From the NCBI RefSeq assembly GCF_030014955.1, contig NZ_JAGRPV010000001.1, forward strand, positions 7,316,001-7,380,000: a DNA stretch of 64,000 bases. Direction: 5' to 3'. This DNA is from Cohnella hashimotonis. GTDB taxonomy: Bacteria; Bacillota; Bacilli; Paenibacillales; Paenibacillaceae. Positions 23,461 to 34,600 of the stretch are shown piece after piece. The notes under the pieces were generated by a model, which was not told the origin of the DNA, did no database searches, and was given only the letters and a program-made list of their open reading frames with translations. Each line of letters opens with the position of its first letter. Position 1 is the first letter of the stretch. Position numbers and translations under genes: made by a program.

Positions 23461-24186
23461 GTGGCGCAGACCATTAAAGGAAAAGTAGCGATCGTGACCG
23501 GAGCCGGGAAAGGGATCGGCAAAGCCGTCGCGCTCGAATTGGCCAGAGAAGGCGTCCATGTCGGCTTGATCGCGCGAACGGAGAAGGATCTGCTCGATGC
23601 TGCGCGCGACATTCAGGCGCTCGGCGGCAAGGTCGCTTATGCCGCGGCCGACGTGTCTTCCCTGCCGGAGGTCGAACAGGCGGTCGACAAGATCACCCGG
23701 GACATCGGCGCCGCCGATATTCTCATCAACAACGCCGGGATCGGCACCTTCGAGAAATTGGTCGAGATGGACCCCGCGCATTGGAAAAAGATCATCGAAG
23801 TGAACTTGCTGGGGACCTTCTACGTGACGCGCACCGTCCTGCCCCAGCTCATCGCCAAAAACGGCGGAGACATCATCAACATCTCTTCGACGAACGGCCT
23901 GAACGGCGCGCCCGGCTCCAGCGCCTACAGCGCCTCGAAGTTCGGCGTCATCGGCCTGACGGAATCGCTCGCGCAGGAGGTCCGCCGCAACAATATCCGC
24001 GTGACCGCGCTGACGCCGAGCACGATCGCGACCGATCTGGCCAAGAGCTCGTCGTTGATCCCGGAAGGCAAGGACGAGCAATATATGCATCCGGAGGACA
24101 TCGCCGAGTATATCGTAGCTCAGCTGAAGCTGTCTCAGCGCATGTATATCAAGACGGCGAGCATGTTGAATACGAATCCTTTCTAG
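23461..24186 (+). CDS. 3-oxoacyl-ACP-reductase-like SDR (YueD/FabG type)
   Basis: 241-aa classical NAD(P)H-dependent SDR: TGAGKGIG (~13-20), NNAGIG (~90-95), catalytic Ser in NISSTNG, Tyr-x3-Lys in YSASK (~154-158). FabG-like, but with no fatty-acid neighbours, so the substrate is open. GTG 23461 is chosen over an upstream ATG because AAGGAG lies eight bases before it. Eighteen bases separate it from the AraC regulator, so the two are co-transcribed. Confidence 0.88.
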   Translation: MAQTIKGKVAIVTGAGKGIGKAVALELAREGVHVGLIARTEKDLLDAARDIQALGGKVAYAAADVSSLPEVEQAVDKITRDIGAADILINNAGIGTFEKLVEMDPAHWKKIIEVNLLGTFYVTRTVLPQLIAKNGGDIINISSTNGLNGAPGSSAYSASKFGVIGLTESLAQEVRRNNIRVTALTPSTIATDLAKSSSLIPEGKDEQYMHPEDIAEYIVAQLKLSQRMYIKTASMLNTNPF

Positions 24187-24203
24187 GATGGGGAAGGGCC
24201 ACC

Positions 24204-25052
24204 ATGAGAGCACTTCATGACAATCCGGACCGCCCCTTCCGGGAGGATCCGGATTTTTACCTGTCCCATTTCGGCAAAGAGGATTGCGTGCCCAGCCATG
24301 CCTTCGGTCCCGGCGTCCGCGATCATTACAAGATTCACTTCGTTCATCGGGGAACGGGCATCGTGCAGGCCGGCGGCCACACGTACAGGTTGACGGCGGG
24401 ACAGGCCTTCCTCGCCTATCCGGACAAGCTCATCTTTTACCAAGCGGATGCGGCGGATCCGTGGACTTACTCGTGGGTCGGATTCCGCGGCGATCGGGTT
24501 GCGGATGTGCTGGCACGAACACGGCTGACGCCCGAGACTCCTATATTCCCGATGGACATGCGATTGATGCCCAATCTGTACGAGCTGCTGCGGGAGGCCG
24601 AGGGGAGGCCGGTCAATCGCGACCTGCGCATGACGTCGCTGCTGATCGACGTGCTCACGTCGATCGTCGAGCAGATGCCCGTGTCCGCAGATGGAAGGGC
24701 CGGCGTCGGCGCCGATGCCGTTTTGCCCATGCCGACCCGCAAGCAGGATACCTACGTCCACCGAAGCCTGGACTTTCTCCATTGCCACTTCAGCGAACCG
24801 ATTACGGTCGAGCAGCTGGCGTCGACGCTGGGCCTGGACCGCAAATATTTGTCGGTCATCTTCAAGGAGGCGACCGGGCTGCCTCCGCAGCAGTATTTGC
24901 TGCATTATCGGATGGAACGGGCCGGAGAGCTGCTCCGAAAAGGGCAGTATACGGTCGGGGAGGTGGCTCGTTCGGTCGGATACCAGGATGCGCTGCTGTT
25001 CTCCAAAATGTTCAAAAAGCTGAAAGGCGTGCCGCCCAGGCAGTATCGCTGA
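24204..25052 (+). CDS. AraC-family transcriptional regulator with cupin sensor
   Basis: 282 aa: an N-terminal AraC-type cupin (residues ~20-150, HFVHRGTGIVQAGGHTYRLTAGQAFL) that binds a sugar-like ligand, a linker, and a C-terminal double HTH (~190-282: EPITVEQLASTLGLDRKYLS and YTVGEVARSVGYQDALLFSKMFKK). ATG 24204 follows GGGGAAGGG. The gene precedes an aldo-keto reductase whose promoter lacks a good -35, so that gene is the natural target. Confidence 0.9.
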   Translation: MRALHDNPDRPFREDPDFYLSHFGKEDCVPSHAFGPGVRDHYKIHFVHRGTGIVQAGGHTYRLTAGQAFLAYPDKLIFYQADAADPWTYSWVGFRGDRVADVLARTRLTPETPIFPMDMRLMPNLYELLREAEGRPVNRDLRMTSLLIDVLTSIVEQMPVSADGRAGVGADAVLPMPTRKQDTYVHRSLDFLHCHFSEPITVEQLASTLGLDRKYLSVIFKEATGLPPQQYLLHYRMERAGELLRKGQYTVGEVARSVGYQDALLFSKMFKKLKGVPPRQYR

Positions 25053-25073
25053 CTCGCAAATCGCCTGAAAGAT

Positions 25074-25148
25074 TGTCTCAAAATAAGACATTATGCCATA
25101 TTTCCCTTCCATGCGGACATGGGCTTATAAGCCGCGGCGGCCTATAAT
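25074..25148 (+). promoter_or_regulatory. Candidate activator-dependent promoter of the aldo-keto reductase
   Basis: A -10 TATAAT (25143-25148) with no acceptable -35 lies 32 bases before the ATG. Upstream is the short dyad TGTCTCAAAATAAGACA (25074-25090), a possible regulator site. Weak evidence. Confidence 0.4.
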
Positions 25149-25179
25149 GGGCCTATCCGCATGAGAAGGAGCGTTCGAG

Positions 25180-26169
25180 ATGACTTATTTAGCCAGACAA
25201 GATCGATACGACGCCATGACATACAACCGCAGCGGCAGGAGCGGCCTGAAGCTTCCGGCCATTTCGCTTGGACTGTGGCATAACTTCGGCGGCATCAACA
25301 ACTATGAGAACGGCAGAGCGATGGTAAGACGCGCATTCGACCTGGGCATCACGCACTTTGACCTGGCTAACAATTACGGACCGCCGGCCGGCTCCGCGGA
25401 AGAGACGTTCGGCCGCATGCTGAAGGACGATCTGCAGCCCTACAGGGACGAGCTGATCATCTCCACGAAGGCCGGCTATTATATGTGGCCCGGTCCCTAC
25501 GGCGAATGGGGCTCCAAGAAAAGTCTGGTCGCCAGCCTGGATCAGAGCTTGAAGCGGATGGGACTCGACTACGTCGATATTTACTACCATCACCGGCCCG
25601 ATCCGGATACGCCGCTGGAGGAGACGATGGCGGCGCTCGATCTCATCGTTCGCCAAGGCAAAGCGCTGTATGTCGGCTTCTCCAATTATCGCCCGGAACA
25701 AACGCGCGAAGCTTCGCGCATTTTGAAGCGGCTGGGGACGCCTTGCCTGATCCACCAGCCGAACTATTCCATGATGTCCCGGTGGATCGAAGAGGGACTG
25801 CAGGATGTGCTCGACGAGGAAGGCATCGGCTCGATCGTATTCTCGCCGCTTAACCAGGGCATCCTGACCGACCGGTACCTGAACGGCATCGCCCCCGACT
25901 CGCGGGCGGCGGGTCCGAGCGTGTTCCTGCGCTCCGAAGGCATCGACGAGACGCTGGTCGCGAAGGTCCGGCAGCTCAACGAGCTGGCCGAGGGCAGAGG
26001 GCAGAAGCTGTCTCAGATGGCGCTGGCCTGGGTGCTTCGCGGCGGCCGCGTCACGTCCGCGCTGATCGGCGCGAGCAAGGTCGCTCAGATCGAGGATGCC
26101 GTGGGAGCGCTCGCGCAGCCGTCGTTCACGCAGGAGGAACTGGAGCGGATCGATCGGATCTTGGCTTAG
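25180..26169 (+). CDS. Aldo-keto reductase (YghZ / glyceraldehyde-3-phosphate reductase-like)
   Basis: 329-aa NADPH-dependent (alpha/beta)8 reductase. Seen: catalytic Asp-Tyr region HFDLANNYGPP (Tyr near 66), Lys in STKAGYYMWPGPYGEWGSKKSL, and YHHRPDPDTPLEET, all typical of the YghZ/GPR and Kv-beta-like AKR14 group that reduces L-glyceraldehyde 3-phosphate or methylglyoxal. ATG 25180 follows AAGGAG. It is downstream of an AraC regulator and ends at a strong terminator. Confidence 0.88.
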   Translation: MTYLARQDRYDAMTYNRSGRSGLKLPAISLGLWHNFGGINNYENGRAMVRRAFDLGITHFDLANNYGPPAGSAEETFGRMLKDDLQPYRDELIISTKAGYYMWPGPYGEWGSKKSLVASLDQSLKRMGLDYVDIYYHHRPDPDTPLEETMAALDLIVRQGKALYVGFSNYRPEQTREASRILKRLGTPCLIHQPNYSMMSRWIEEGLQDVLDEEGIGSIVFSPLNQGILTDRYLNGIAPDSRAAGPSVFLRSEGIDETLVAKVRQLNELAEGRGQKLSQMALAWVLRGGRVTSALIGASKVAQIEDAVGALAQPSFTQEELERIDRILA

Positions 26170-26177
26170 CGTGCAGC

Positions 26178-26205
26178 AAAGGCGCCGGCATCAGCCGGCG
26201 CCTTT
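26178..26205 (+). terminator. Terminator after the aldo-keto reductase
   Basis: A perfect 12-bp stem (AAAGGCGCCGGC / GCCGGCGCCTTT) with a four-base loop, followed by GTCGTTGTTTATTT. Confidence 0.8.
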
Positions 26206-26206
26206 G

Positions 26207-26580
26207 TCGTTGTTTATTTAGAGCAAACCTCTACAGGGAAAGATTGCCCTGACAGTCCTTTTAGGTTTGGTCTTTCGCGGCCATGCCTGCAAATATACAT
26301 CTAATTTCGTCGATATCGACCATTTTGGACAAGGTAGATGCATAAGAGCAGTTATTTTCTTCCATCAGCCCGATTTCCGACTTGTACTTTGAATTTACCT
26401 GCGTATTTGCATGTATTTCATCAAGTGTTGCGGGTCGGAAGAAAATACATGTACAAATGCGGGTATTACGACCCGCCAAACACGCTTGCAAGCTCCGGCA
26501 CGCCGAAAGCGCGCTTACCTTCCATCAAGCGCCGCCGACCGAGTCAGGAAGAAAAGCACGGTCTCTTTTCTCACCTTCGA
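26207..26580. other. Gene-free gap between convergent units
   Basis: About 370 bases between convergent transcription units. Overlapping open frames of 76-115 codons occur on both strands but have no ribosome site and no recognisable product. An 8-bp inverted repeat (GCGGGTCG/CGACCCGC, near 26428-26476) encloses a 33-base loop; no T-run follows it. Lower GC than its neighbours. Confidence 0.4.
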
Positions 26581-27660
26581 TCACCGGTTCATCGATAGGC
26601 CTTCACCTGATTCCGACCAATCGAAGACAACCGAAAAGACTTGATCCGGCTGCAGACGCAATTGCTCGTACGAGAGCGGGGCCTCCCTGTAGGAAACGAC
26701 CCGATCGATATAATGCCGGGGATCGATAAGCCTGCTCCGGATGGCTTCCACCGCGTTAAGCCGATCCTCCAGCCCCCTGTCCCCGGGCATTAGAAGAAGG
26801 ACGCCCTCCGAGTTCAGGTCGAGCCTGGGATCCAGACTCAGCCTATCCAGGTAGTTGGCCTGGTAGACGATGCGTGGCCAGTGATTGACCAGCCCGGACA
26901 TCGGGTTGACGTAGTACGTATTCGGATCCCGGTAAGTATTAGGCGTTCGGCGAATCAGCTTATGCGCAAGCGCCGCCCCCTGCTTGGAGCCCGAGGCCTC
27001 GACGACGATGTTCGCTCCGCCGTCGCAATAAGCGAGGATTCGCTCGGCGACATCCGGGTCGGCGGCCTGGACGCAGGCATGCACGCCATAGCTGTAGGAG
27101 CGCTGAAGCCTGGATTCGGAGAGATCGACCGCGATAACCCGGCATCCCTTGCTGGCCAGGAACCCGGCGGAGAACGCGCCGATCGCGCCCTGCCCGATCA
27201 CCACCGCGCACTCGTGCGGCTGGGGCTGCGCCGCCATGACGCCTCTCAAGCTGATCGCCGCCACTGGGCTTGCGACGTAGTCCAGCGGATCGGCGCCCTT
27301 CGGCAAGACGATCGCCTTATCGCCCATCCCGACGAGATGGAAGCTTGCCTGCCCGCCCCATTGCGAATGGATGCCCGCCGGACCGTTCTGCGAATTGTAG
27401 CTCAAATAATCGCCTACGCGGTAGCCCTTTACGTCCTCTCCCATCTCGACCACTTCCCCGACGGCAGCGTAGCCGGGGATGAGCGGGAATTTGCCCGCAG
27501 CGCCATAGTGACCGCCCAGGACGCGGGTTTCCGTCCCACTGGAGACGAAGGTGTAGCGCGTCTTGACGAGCATTTGATCCGGCTTCATCGCGGGCAGCGT
27601 AAAGGTGCCGAAGCCTACCGTGTTTTCTTGTTCAAAAACGATCGCGTGAATGGTGGTCAT
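26581..27660 (-). CDS. MDR-superfamily (zinc-type alcohol dehydrogenase-like) oxidoreductase
   Basis: 359 aa. An N-terminal GroES-like domain (TFVSSGTETRVLGGHYG...PLIPGYAAVGEVVEMG) and a Rossmann domain (VVIGQGAIGAFSAGFLASKGCRVIAVD). The Cys that normally binds catalytic zinc is replaced (the early segment has VSSGTE) and the four-Cys structural zinc loop is absent, as in the BchC-like/sugar dehydrogenase-like subgroup common in glycan loci. ATG 27660 follows AAAGGAGAG. Last gene of the leftward ABC/glycan unit; it probably oxidises a released sugar or polyol, which is inference. Confidence 0.82.
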   Translation of the reverse strand: MTTIHAIVFEQENTVGFGTFTLPAMKPDQMLVKTRYTFVSSGTETRVLGGHYGAAGKFPLIPGYAAVGEVVEMGEDVKGYRVGDYLSYNSQNGPAGIHSQWGGQASFHLVGMGDKAIVLPKGADPLDYVASPVAAISLRGVMAAQPQPHECAVVIGQGAIGAFSAGFLASKGCRVIAVDLSESRLQRSYSYGVHACVQAADPDVAERILAYCDGGANIVVEASGSKQGAALAHKLIRRTPNTYRDPNTYYVNPMSGLVNHWPRIVYQANYLDRLSLDPRLDLNSEGVLLLMPGDRGLEDRLNAVEAIRSRLIDPRHYIDRVVSYREAPLSYEQLRLQPDQVFSVVFDWSESGEGLSMNR

Positions 27661-27771
27661 TTTCGTGGAACTCTCCTTTTCTGTAAGTCGGCAGCGCAGC
27701 GGCACGGAACGCTGACCTTACGCAGATTGGCTGACCGATCCGCGTAAGGTCGGGCGCTATCCGGGTCCGGG

Positions 27772-28650
27772 TTATGCCTGAAACTCGATTACGGGTTGGG
27801 TTGCGATATCGTTAAGAATCTCCTTGTACGCTTCTTCATACTTCATGCCGAAGGTATAGGAGCCGGGCAGCAGCTCCTTGACGGCTTCTCCGCCGCTCGT
27901 CGTGCCGAAGGCTTTCCAACCATCCGCGTAGTAGCTTGCGTTGCCGCCGTCCAGCGGATGGCCCAGGCTATCCTTCAACAGCACCGTCACTTTGACTGTC
28001 TGAAATACGACCGCAGCGTCCGTCCCGACATTCTGCAACAGCTCCTTATAAGCGCCCTCGTGCTTCATGCCGAAGGTATAGGAACCGGGCAACAGCTCCT
28101 TGCTGACCTCGCCCCCGCTCGTCGTGCCGAAGGTCTTCCACCCGTCCGCATAGTAGCTCGCACTGCCCGTATCCAACGGGTTGCCCAGGCTGTCCTTCAG
28201 CCGCAACGTCACTTGGACTGTCTGAAATACGACCGTCGCGTCCGTCCCGACATTTTGCAACAGCTCCTTATACGTGCCCTCTTGCTTCATGCCAAAGGTA
28301 TAGGAGCCGGGCAGCAATTCCTTGCTGACCTCGCCCCCGCTCGTCGTGCCGAAGGACTTCCAGCCTCCCGCATAGTAACTCGCGCTGCCTGTATCCAGCG
28401 GATGACCCAGGCTATCCTTCAACTGCACCTTCACCTTGACCGTCTGAAAAACGACCGCTGCGCTATTCCCCGTGTTCTGCGCGATTTCTTTATACGTTCC
28501 TTCATAAGACATGGCGAACGTGTACGCCTTGTTCGGCAAGGGCTTCCTTGCGATCCCGCCTGCGTCCGTCACGCCGAACGACTTCCAGCCGCCGTCGTAG
28601 TAGGACACGATGCCGCCGCTCAGCGGATTTCCGGCGCTGTCCTTGAGCTG
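27772..28650 (-). repeat. Four tandem 222-bp repeats in the giant gene's 3' end
   Basis: Copies occupy about 27772-27984, 27985-28206, 28207-28428 and 28429-28650. Each encodes ~74 residues with L-K-D-S-x-G-x-P-L, a SYYxGGWKSFG core, [10 protein letters not shown] and YKE. The middle two are most alike at the DNA level; the copy nearest the Ig repeats is most diverged. Probably adhesive or glycan-binding beta modules. Confidence 0.85.
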
Positions 28651-31600
28651 CACTTGAACGGATGTCGTCGCAAGCGTGAAGCCGAGGGCCTTGGCCATCT
28701 CGATATTTCCCGCCCGATCCGTCGAGCGATAGCGCAAGGCGACCTCGCCTTGCGTATCGAACGTCACGGCAGCGGTATAAGGCTGCCAGGTCGTTCCGTT
28801 ATCCAGGCTGATCTCGGTACTCGCCAAGCCGGATACGCTGTCCGCGCCCGTTAAAGTCACCGCAACCGGACTCGTGTACGTCCCGTTCGGTCCGTCCGGT
28901 GCCGCAGGCGATACGGTTGCCGTCGTTACAGGCGCAACCCGGTCGATTTGCAGCGTCCGGCTTTTCGCCGTCTCGACGTTGCCCGAGCCGTCAATGGCGC
29001 GATAGAGCACCTCGTAATTGCCGTCCGCCGCCAAAGTGACCGGCGCCGAATACGTCTGCCAGAGCCCGCCGTTGTTGGTGCTGTATTGCGTCTTGGCGAT
29101 GGCTGACAAAGCGTCCGTGGCCGTCAGCGTGAAGGTCACGGGCTGCCGGTACGCGCCGTTCTCGCCATCGGGTACGGCCGGGGATACCGACAACGCCGTT
29201 ACCGGCGGCGCCGTATCCACGGTTACCGACCGGATCTCCACGTCGTCCAGATAGTAGGTGTCCAGGGCGGCCGGCAGATCCGTAAACACGTACATTGAAA
29301 CATTCGTGACGTTGCCCGTTTCCTGAAGCGTATACGTCCCGCTTATTTGCTTCCAGGACGTCTCGCTCAGCGGTTGGCTCGTCAAGATGATCTTCTGCTT
29401 GGAGACGCCGTCCACCCGATAGGACAGACCGATCCGTAGCACCGCGCCCGCCGATGAACTCGGCGCCAGCTTCGCCCAGGCGGAATAATAATACGCGTTG
29501 CCTTTCGCAATGTTGGCGGGGAAGCTCAAGCTTCCGAACGCGTTCGTCTTCGTAATCTTCAAGGACTGGGCGCCGCCATGCGCTTCCAGCGCGCTCAATT
29601 CCCTGACCACCTCCCAGCCGGTATACAGCGGCGTCGTGCCCTCCATGCCGGGATCGGAGACGAGGTTGTTGCCCAGAATCGGCGTCGGAACCGTTACAAA
29701 GGCCGTTGCCGTATGGCCGCCCTCAAAGGTGGCGGCCGTGATCGTGGCCGTGCCCGGACCGACGGCCTGCAAGGTCCCGTTCGCATCGACGGTCACCGCG
29801 CTGACGTTATCGGAGCTCCACTGGACATCCTGTTGCGTCGCGTCGGCCGGAGATACGGTCGCCACGAGCGCTTCCGTCCCGCCGAGCTGCAAGGTCAGCG
29901 TCGTCTTGTTCAAGCTGACGCCCGTCGACGCGACCCAGCTTTTGTTCCCCTTGAAGGAAGCCCAATCGGCCAGGACGCCTGTCAGCAGCGCGGGTTTGTT
30001 GGCGTTGATGGCCAAGGTGCCTGGCTGCGTGCCGATCGATATTTTCGTCCCGACCGCAATATTCCCTGTGAAGCCGTTCAGCTGGCTTTTCTTCAGGATG
30101 CCTTCCGTCAGCACCCTGCCCGATTGTCCCGGCACGACCCGCTCCAGGGTGAAACCCACGAAGCTGGCTGCCGGATCGGCCGCGGTCATGAGCCGCATCG
30201 AGCCGCTGTCGGCATCGAATACGACCGGAGCGAATCTCGGAATGCCGGCGGACGTGAGATTGCGCAGCGTTAGCTGCTTGTCTGGCACCTGCGGATAGTA
30301 CTCGTTCAGGGTCACGTTGTATTCCTCCGCATAACCCGAAGCGCCCAACTGCGCATTGATCTGATCGATGATATAAGCGTTCGTTTTCTCGGTGTAGTTT
30401 TCGTTAAATACGACGGTTTTGGTCGTTCCGTCCTCGAAGGCGACGGACAGGGTCTTGCTATTGACCGTCAAATCCCCGAGCCTTCTTCCGAGCGTGTTGT
30501 TGACCGTAACGTTGGAACTGATGCCGACCTTGATGCCGGAGATGTCCCAATAGCCGTACAGATACCCTTTCAGGCCTCCGCCTCCGTCCCGCACCGTATA
30601 CGAGCCCAATAGGTCGGACACCGCGGTGCCGCTTACCTGTACGGAGGAGCTGCCGCCTACGGCTTTGCTGAACAGCGCCAGGGCTTTTCCCCTGTGCCTG
30701 TCGTCATAGCCGATCGGCGTGCTGTTATTGAGGGTGACCTTGTAGTCCGCATGGTCGGCGTACTGATTTTCCGGCTTCTGCGTGATCCACGGAATGTCGT
30801 CCTGGGTCATGTAGGTGCCTACGAACTCCGTGTTGTTGAAAATGACTTCATCGTCCGTGCCGCTGCCCAGAGACTGGATGGCTACCGGCTTGGACTGCGA
30901 GGTCGATACGATCTTGCTGTCGTTGATGATGTTGATCTGCGGCTTCGTGAAATCCTCCCGGTTATGCACGTACCAGCCGGTCGCCTTGGAGACGAACGTA
31001 CTGTCGTAGAACGTTTCCAATACACCGCTGGCCGAGCCGTATCCCCAAGCGTGGGAACCGTCGCCGCCGCTTCCGCCCCACACCTGGGCCGGATCGTGAT
31101 CCGGATCAAGCGGAACCCCCGGATTGGCCGCTATCCAGTTCTGGCGGTACTGGACCGCTTCCAGGTTGCCGTAATGCTCGATATGAACGTTGCGTACGGT
31201 ATGAACGGCATCCTTGTTACCGCCGCTTTGTTCGCTGTGAACCGGATACCGCATGTTCTTCGCCGTAATGGTCAGATTCTCCAGCGTCGCCGTTCCCCTC
31301 AGCCACACGGTGGACGATCCTGTGATCTGGCTGTTGTTAGACGATGCCGGGAGCTCTCCTTTCAGCCAGACGGTGTCCCTGTCCGTGCCCCGGAGCGTGA
31401 CATACGGCTTCACGATCCATTCGATATCCGTATAGACGCCCGGATAGACCAGGATCACGTACGGCTTCTCGGCGCTGCTGTCCAGAATGCTGTCGTTGGC
31501 CAGCTTGGGCGAGGTAAAGTCGCCGGTGCCGTCGGACTTCACGGTCAAGGTGACCGTCTGGTCCACCCACTCGACGATCGTTACCTCGCTCGTCGCCGTT

Positions 31601-34600
31601 TTGCCGCCATCCACCGTGGTCGCCGTAATGTGAGCGACGCCCAGGCCTTTCCCGTATACGGTTCCGTTCGCGTCCACGATCGCAACTTGCGGATTGTCCG
31701 ACTGCCAAACCACCTCTGTGTTGAACGCATTGGCAGGCTGCGCGGAAGCGGTCAACGTCTCAGTCTTGCCGAGCATGATCGTCGCTGCGCTCTTGTTCAG
31801 GCTCAGACCGGATACCGGTATCCAGGCGGGCGTATCCCGGTTGGTGACCGGCCTCGCCTCGACATCGTCCAGATAATAGACGTCCGTCTCCGCCGGGGCA
31901 TCGGTAAACAGGTACACCGATACGTTTGTCACGTTCCCGGTTTCATTCAGGGTGTAGTTCCCCTTCACCTGCGTCCACTCCGTGCTGCTGAGCGCCGGGC
32001 TTGAGGCCACGACGATTTGCTTGGATACGCCGTCTACCTTGTAGGACAGCGCTAGCCGGATCACTTTTCCGGAAGCGCTGCTCGTCTGCAGCTTCGCCCA
32101 GGCCGAGTAGGCATACGTCGTTCCGTTCTGAACGGCGACCGGGAACGTCACGCTGCCATACACATTGGTCTTGGTCACCTTCAAGGCTTGATGTCCGCTG
32201 TGAACGTTGACCGCGTCCCATGCCCGGGTCGTCTCCCAGCCGTTCGGAAGCGGGTCGGCTTCCAGTCCCGGATTCGCGATCAGATTGCCCCCCTTGACGG
32301 GGACGCTTAACGCCGTATCCAGCGTAATGGAATCGATGGCGAAATCCCCTGCGGCATTCGTCGGAACGACCTTGATCTGCTTGATCGTTCCCGTCCAGCC
32401 CGGCAGCGCGCTCGGATCCCACACATACTCCCGAACGGCCGTGTCCTCCGGCAGGACGAAGGTCGTCAGGGAATTCAACGGATTCCATTGTGGAGAGGCC
32501 GTCGTCGTAAAATACACCTTCGCCTCATTGCCGCTCGTACCGTTCTTCAGCTTGAGCTTGATTCGCTTGATATCCGAAGCTTCGAGATCGATGTTGTCCG
32601 GCGAGATCAGCGCAGGCTCGCTGCCGGTAGCGGTCGCCCGGAGCATGCCGCCCGCTGTCTGAACGCCGCTTACCTGCTCATTGTTCGTCCAGCCTTCAAG
32701 GCCGTCGAACGCCCAGGTTTTCGATGCGGTATAAATCCGGATGAACTGTTCGTCCGGATCCCACCGCACGACGTATCCGAACGCCTGATTGAAGAAGGAC
32801 ACCGGAATGAGGAGCTCGCCCGAAGGCAGCAATGTCGGGGCATGCGCTAGCGTCATCGTCTGGCTGTCCTTATAAGCCGTCGTGTCGCCGGCCTTGAGCT
32901 TGTAGACGCGGTCGTCCTTGACCGCGATTAACGTCTGGGTCGCCTCGTCCCATTCGGTGCCGGCGCCGAAGCGCTTCAACAGTTCGCCGCCCGGCACCAT
33001 GACCGTCCCGTCGGCTATAGCCGGCGCTTGATACAGCCGAACCGGCTTGCCGTCGACGCTCAAGCCGATGCCCGTGTCGGGAGAGAGGACGACCCCGATG
33101 GAATCGATGGCGAAGCTCCCCGTCGAAGTCATCGGATCGAACCGGAGCTGGCGGATCTTCCCGGTCCACGAGGCGTTTTTCCACATCTCGAGCAGGTAGT
33201 CGGTGTATCCGTCGACATTGCGCTCCACATAGAAGCTGACGGACTTGACCTCGTTCCAGTTCGGATCGGTATCCGTCGTGAAGAACAACTGTCCCGTGGA
33301 AAACACGCCGCTCTTCATTCGAATCCGGATATAGGGGTGATCCGAAGCTTGAATGTTCAATTGGTCCGCCGACCGAATGCCCGGGTCGGTGTTGTTGGCG
33401 GTTCCCGACAATGCGCCGCCTGCGACCGTCAAATTGTCGATTTGCTTCTCCACGGTCCAACCTTCCGCATCGTCGTCGGTGTCGAAGCCCCAGAGCGGAT
33501 CGTACTGGCTCGTTACGGCCGGCGGCGTCGGCGACTTGAGCGGCAGCACCCGACCCGGCGGGTGCAGGATACCAAGGCGCGCCTTCTGGACCGGCGTCGG
33601 CTGAGCGTCCGCATGCGCGCCCCCTTCATCCGTAAAGACGTTCCGGATGGCATCCAGGTAGCCGAAGCCGGCCAAGCCCGCGGGCATCATGAAGTGCCCT
33701 TCCCCGAACTCGTTCCAGTTGTCGAACATCACCAGCTTCTTGCCCAGACTGCCGCTCGGTAGGGATGGCATGAACGAATCCGTAACCCATTGCGAGACGG
33801 CTTCGAACTCCGCGGGCGTCGCATAGTAGCCGGACTTGCCTTCCCACGCCGTATCGTCCCTGCCCATGCTGATCGTCGGCAGCGTATCGATGAAGCCGGT
33901 ATCGCGCTGCGCGTTCATGTTCGCTTTTTGAACCTCGGCATGCCCGCCCGCGCTGCCCCAGCTATAGGCATAGATCGCGTCGAAGCCGGCCTGGTCCCGC
34001 TCGCTGAGCGACGTCGCGTCCGAAGCCGAGGTGGTCGTCAGCAAAATAACGTCGTCGAAGCCGGCGTTCTGGACCGCCGTCCGCAAATAATCGGTCTCGG
34101 CTTTGACCCCCGCCAGCGTACCGCCGAAATCCCGCTTCAATCCGGAGAGACTGTAGATGGAGACGACGGGCTTATTGTCGATCACCATGTAACGCGGATC
34201 CTTGAAATAATACTCGATCCAATACGGCACGATGTTCATGCGGAAATCCTGGCTGTTCTGCGCCTTGGAAGCCGCATTCTCCCACATGATCGCGAATTTC
34301 ACGCTGTCCCCGTATTGGGAGTTGAAGAAGCCCTCGTGCAGCGACTCGTGCAGATAAGGATCCTTGATCGGCGCGCCTTCTCCGTACGCGGGCCTGATCC
34401 AGCACGCCATCTGGTAATCGATGCCGTGCTCGGCCATCCACTTGGTCTCCCAATCCGCCGTCTCCGGATTGCCCTCGTCGTAATAGCCGAGGTAGGGCTC
34501 CCGCTCCGCGTACGGGGTGATCGTATCCCAGCCGAGATGGCTGCCTTCGCGCCAGATCGGGCAGCTCTGCACGCCGACGGCATAATCGTCGGAGACGGCC

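Noticed and set aside
26261..26598. Open frames of 76-115 codons in the gap after the aldo-keto reductase
   Set aside because: No ribosome sites, no family resemblance, and mutually overlapping on both strands.
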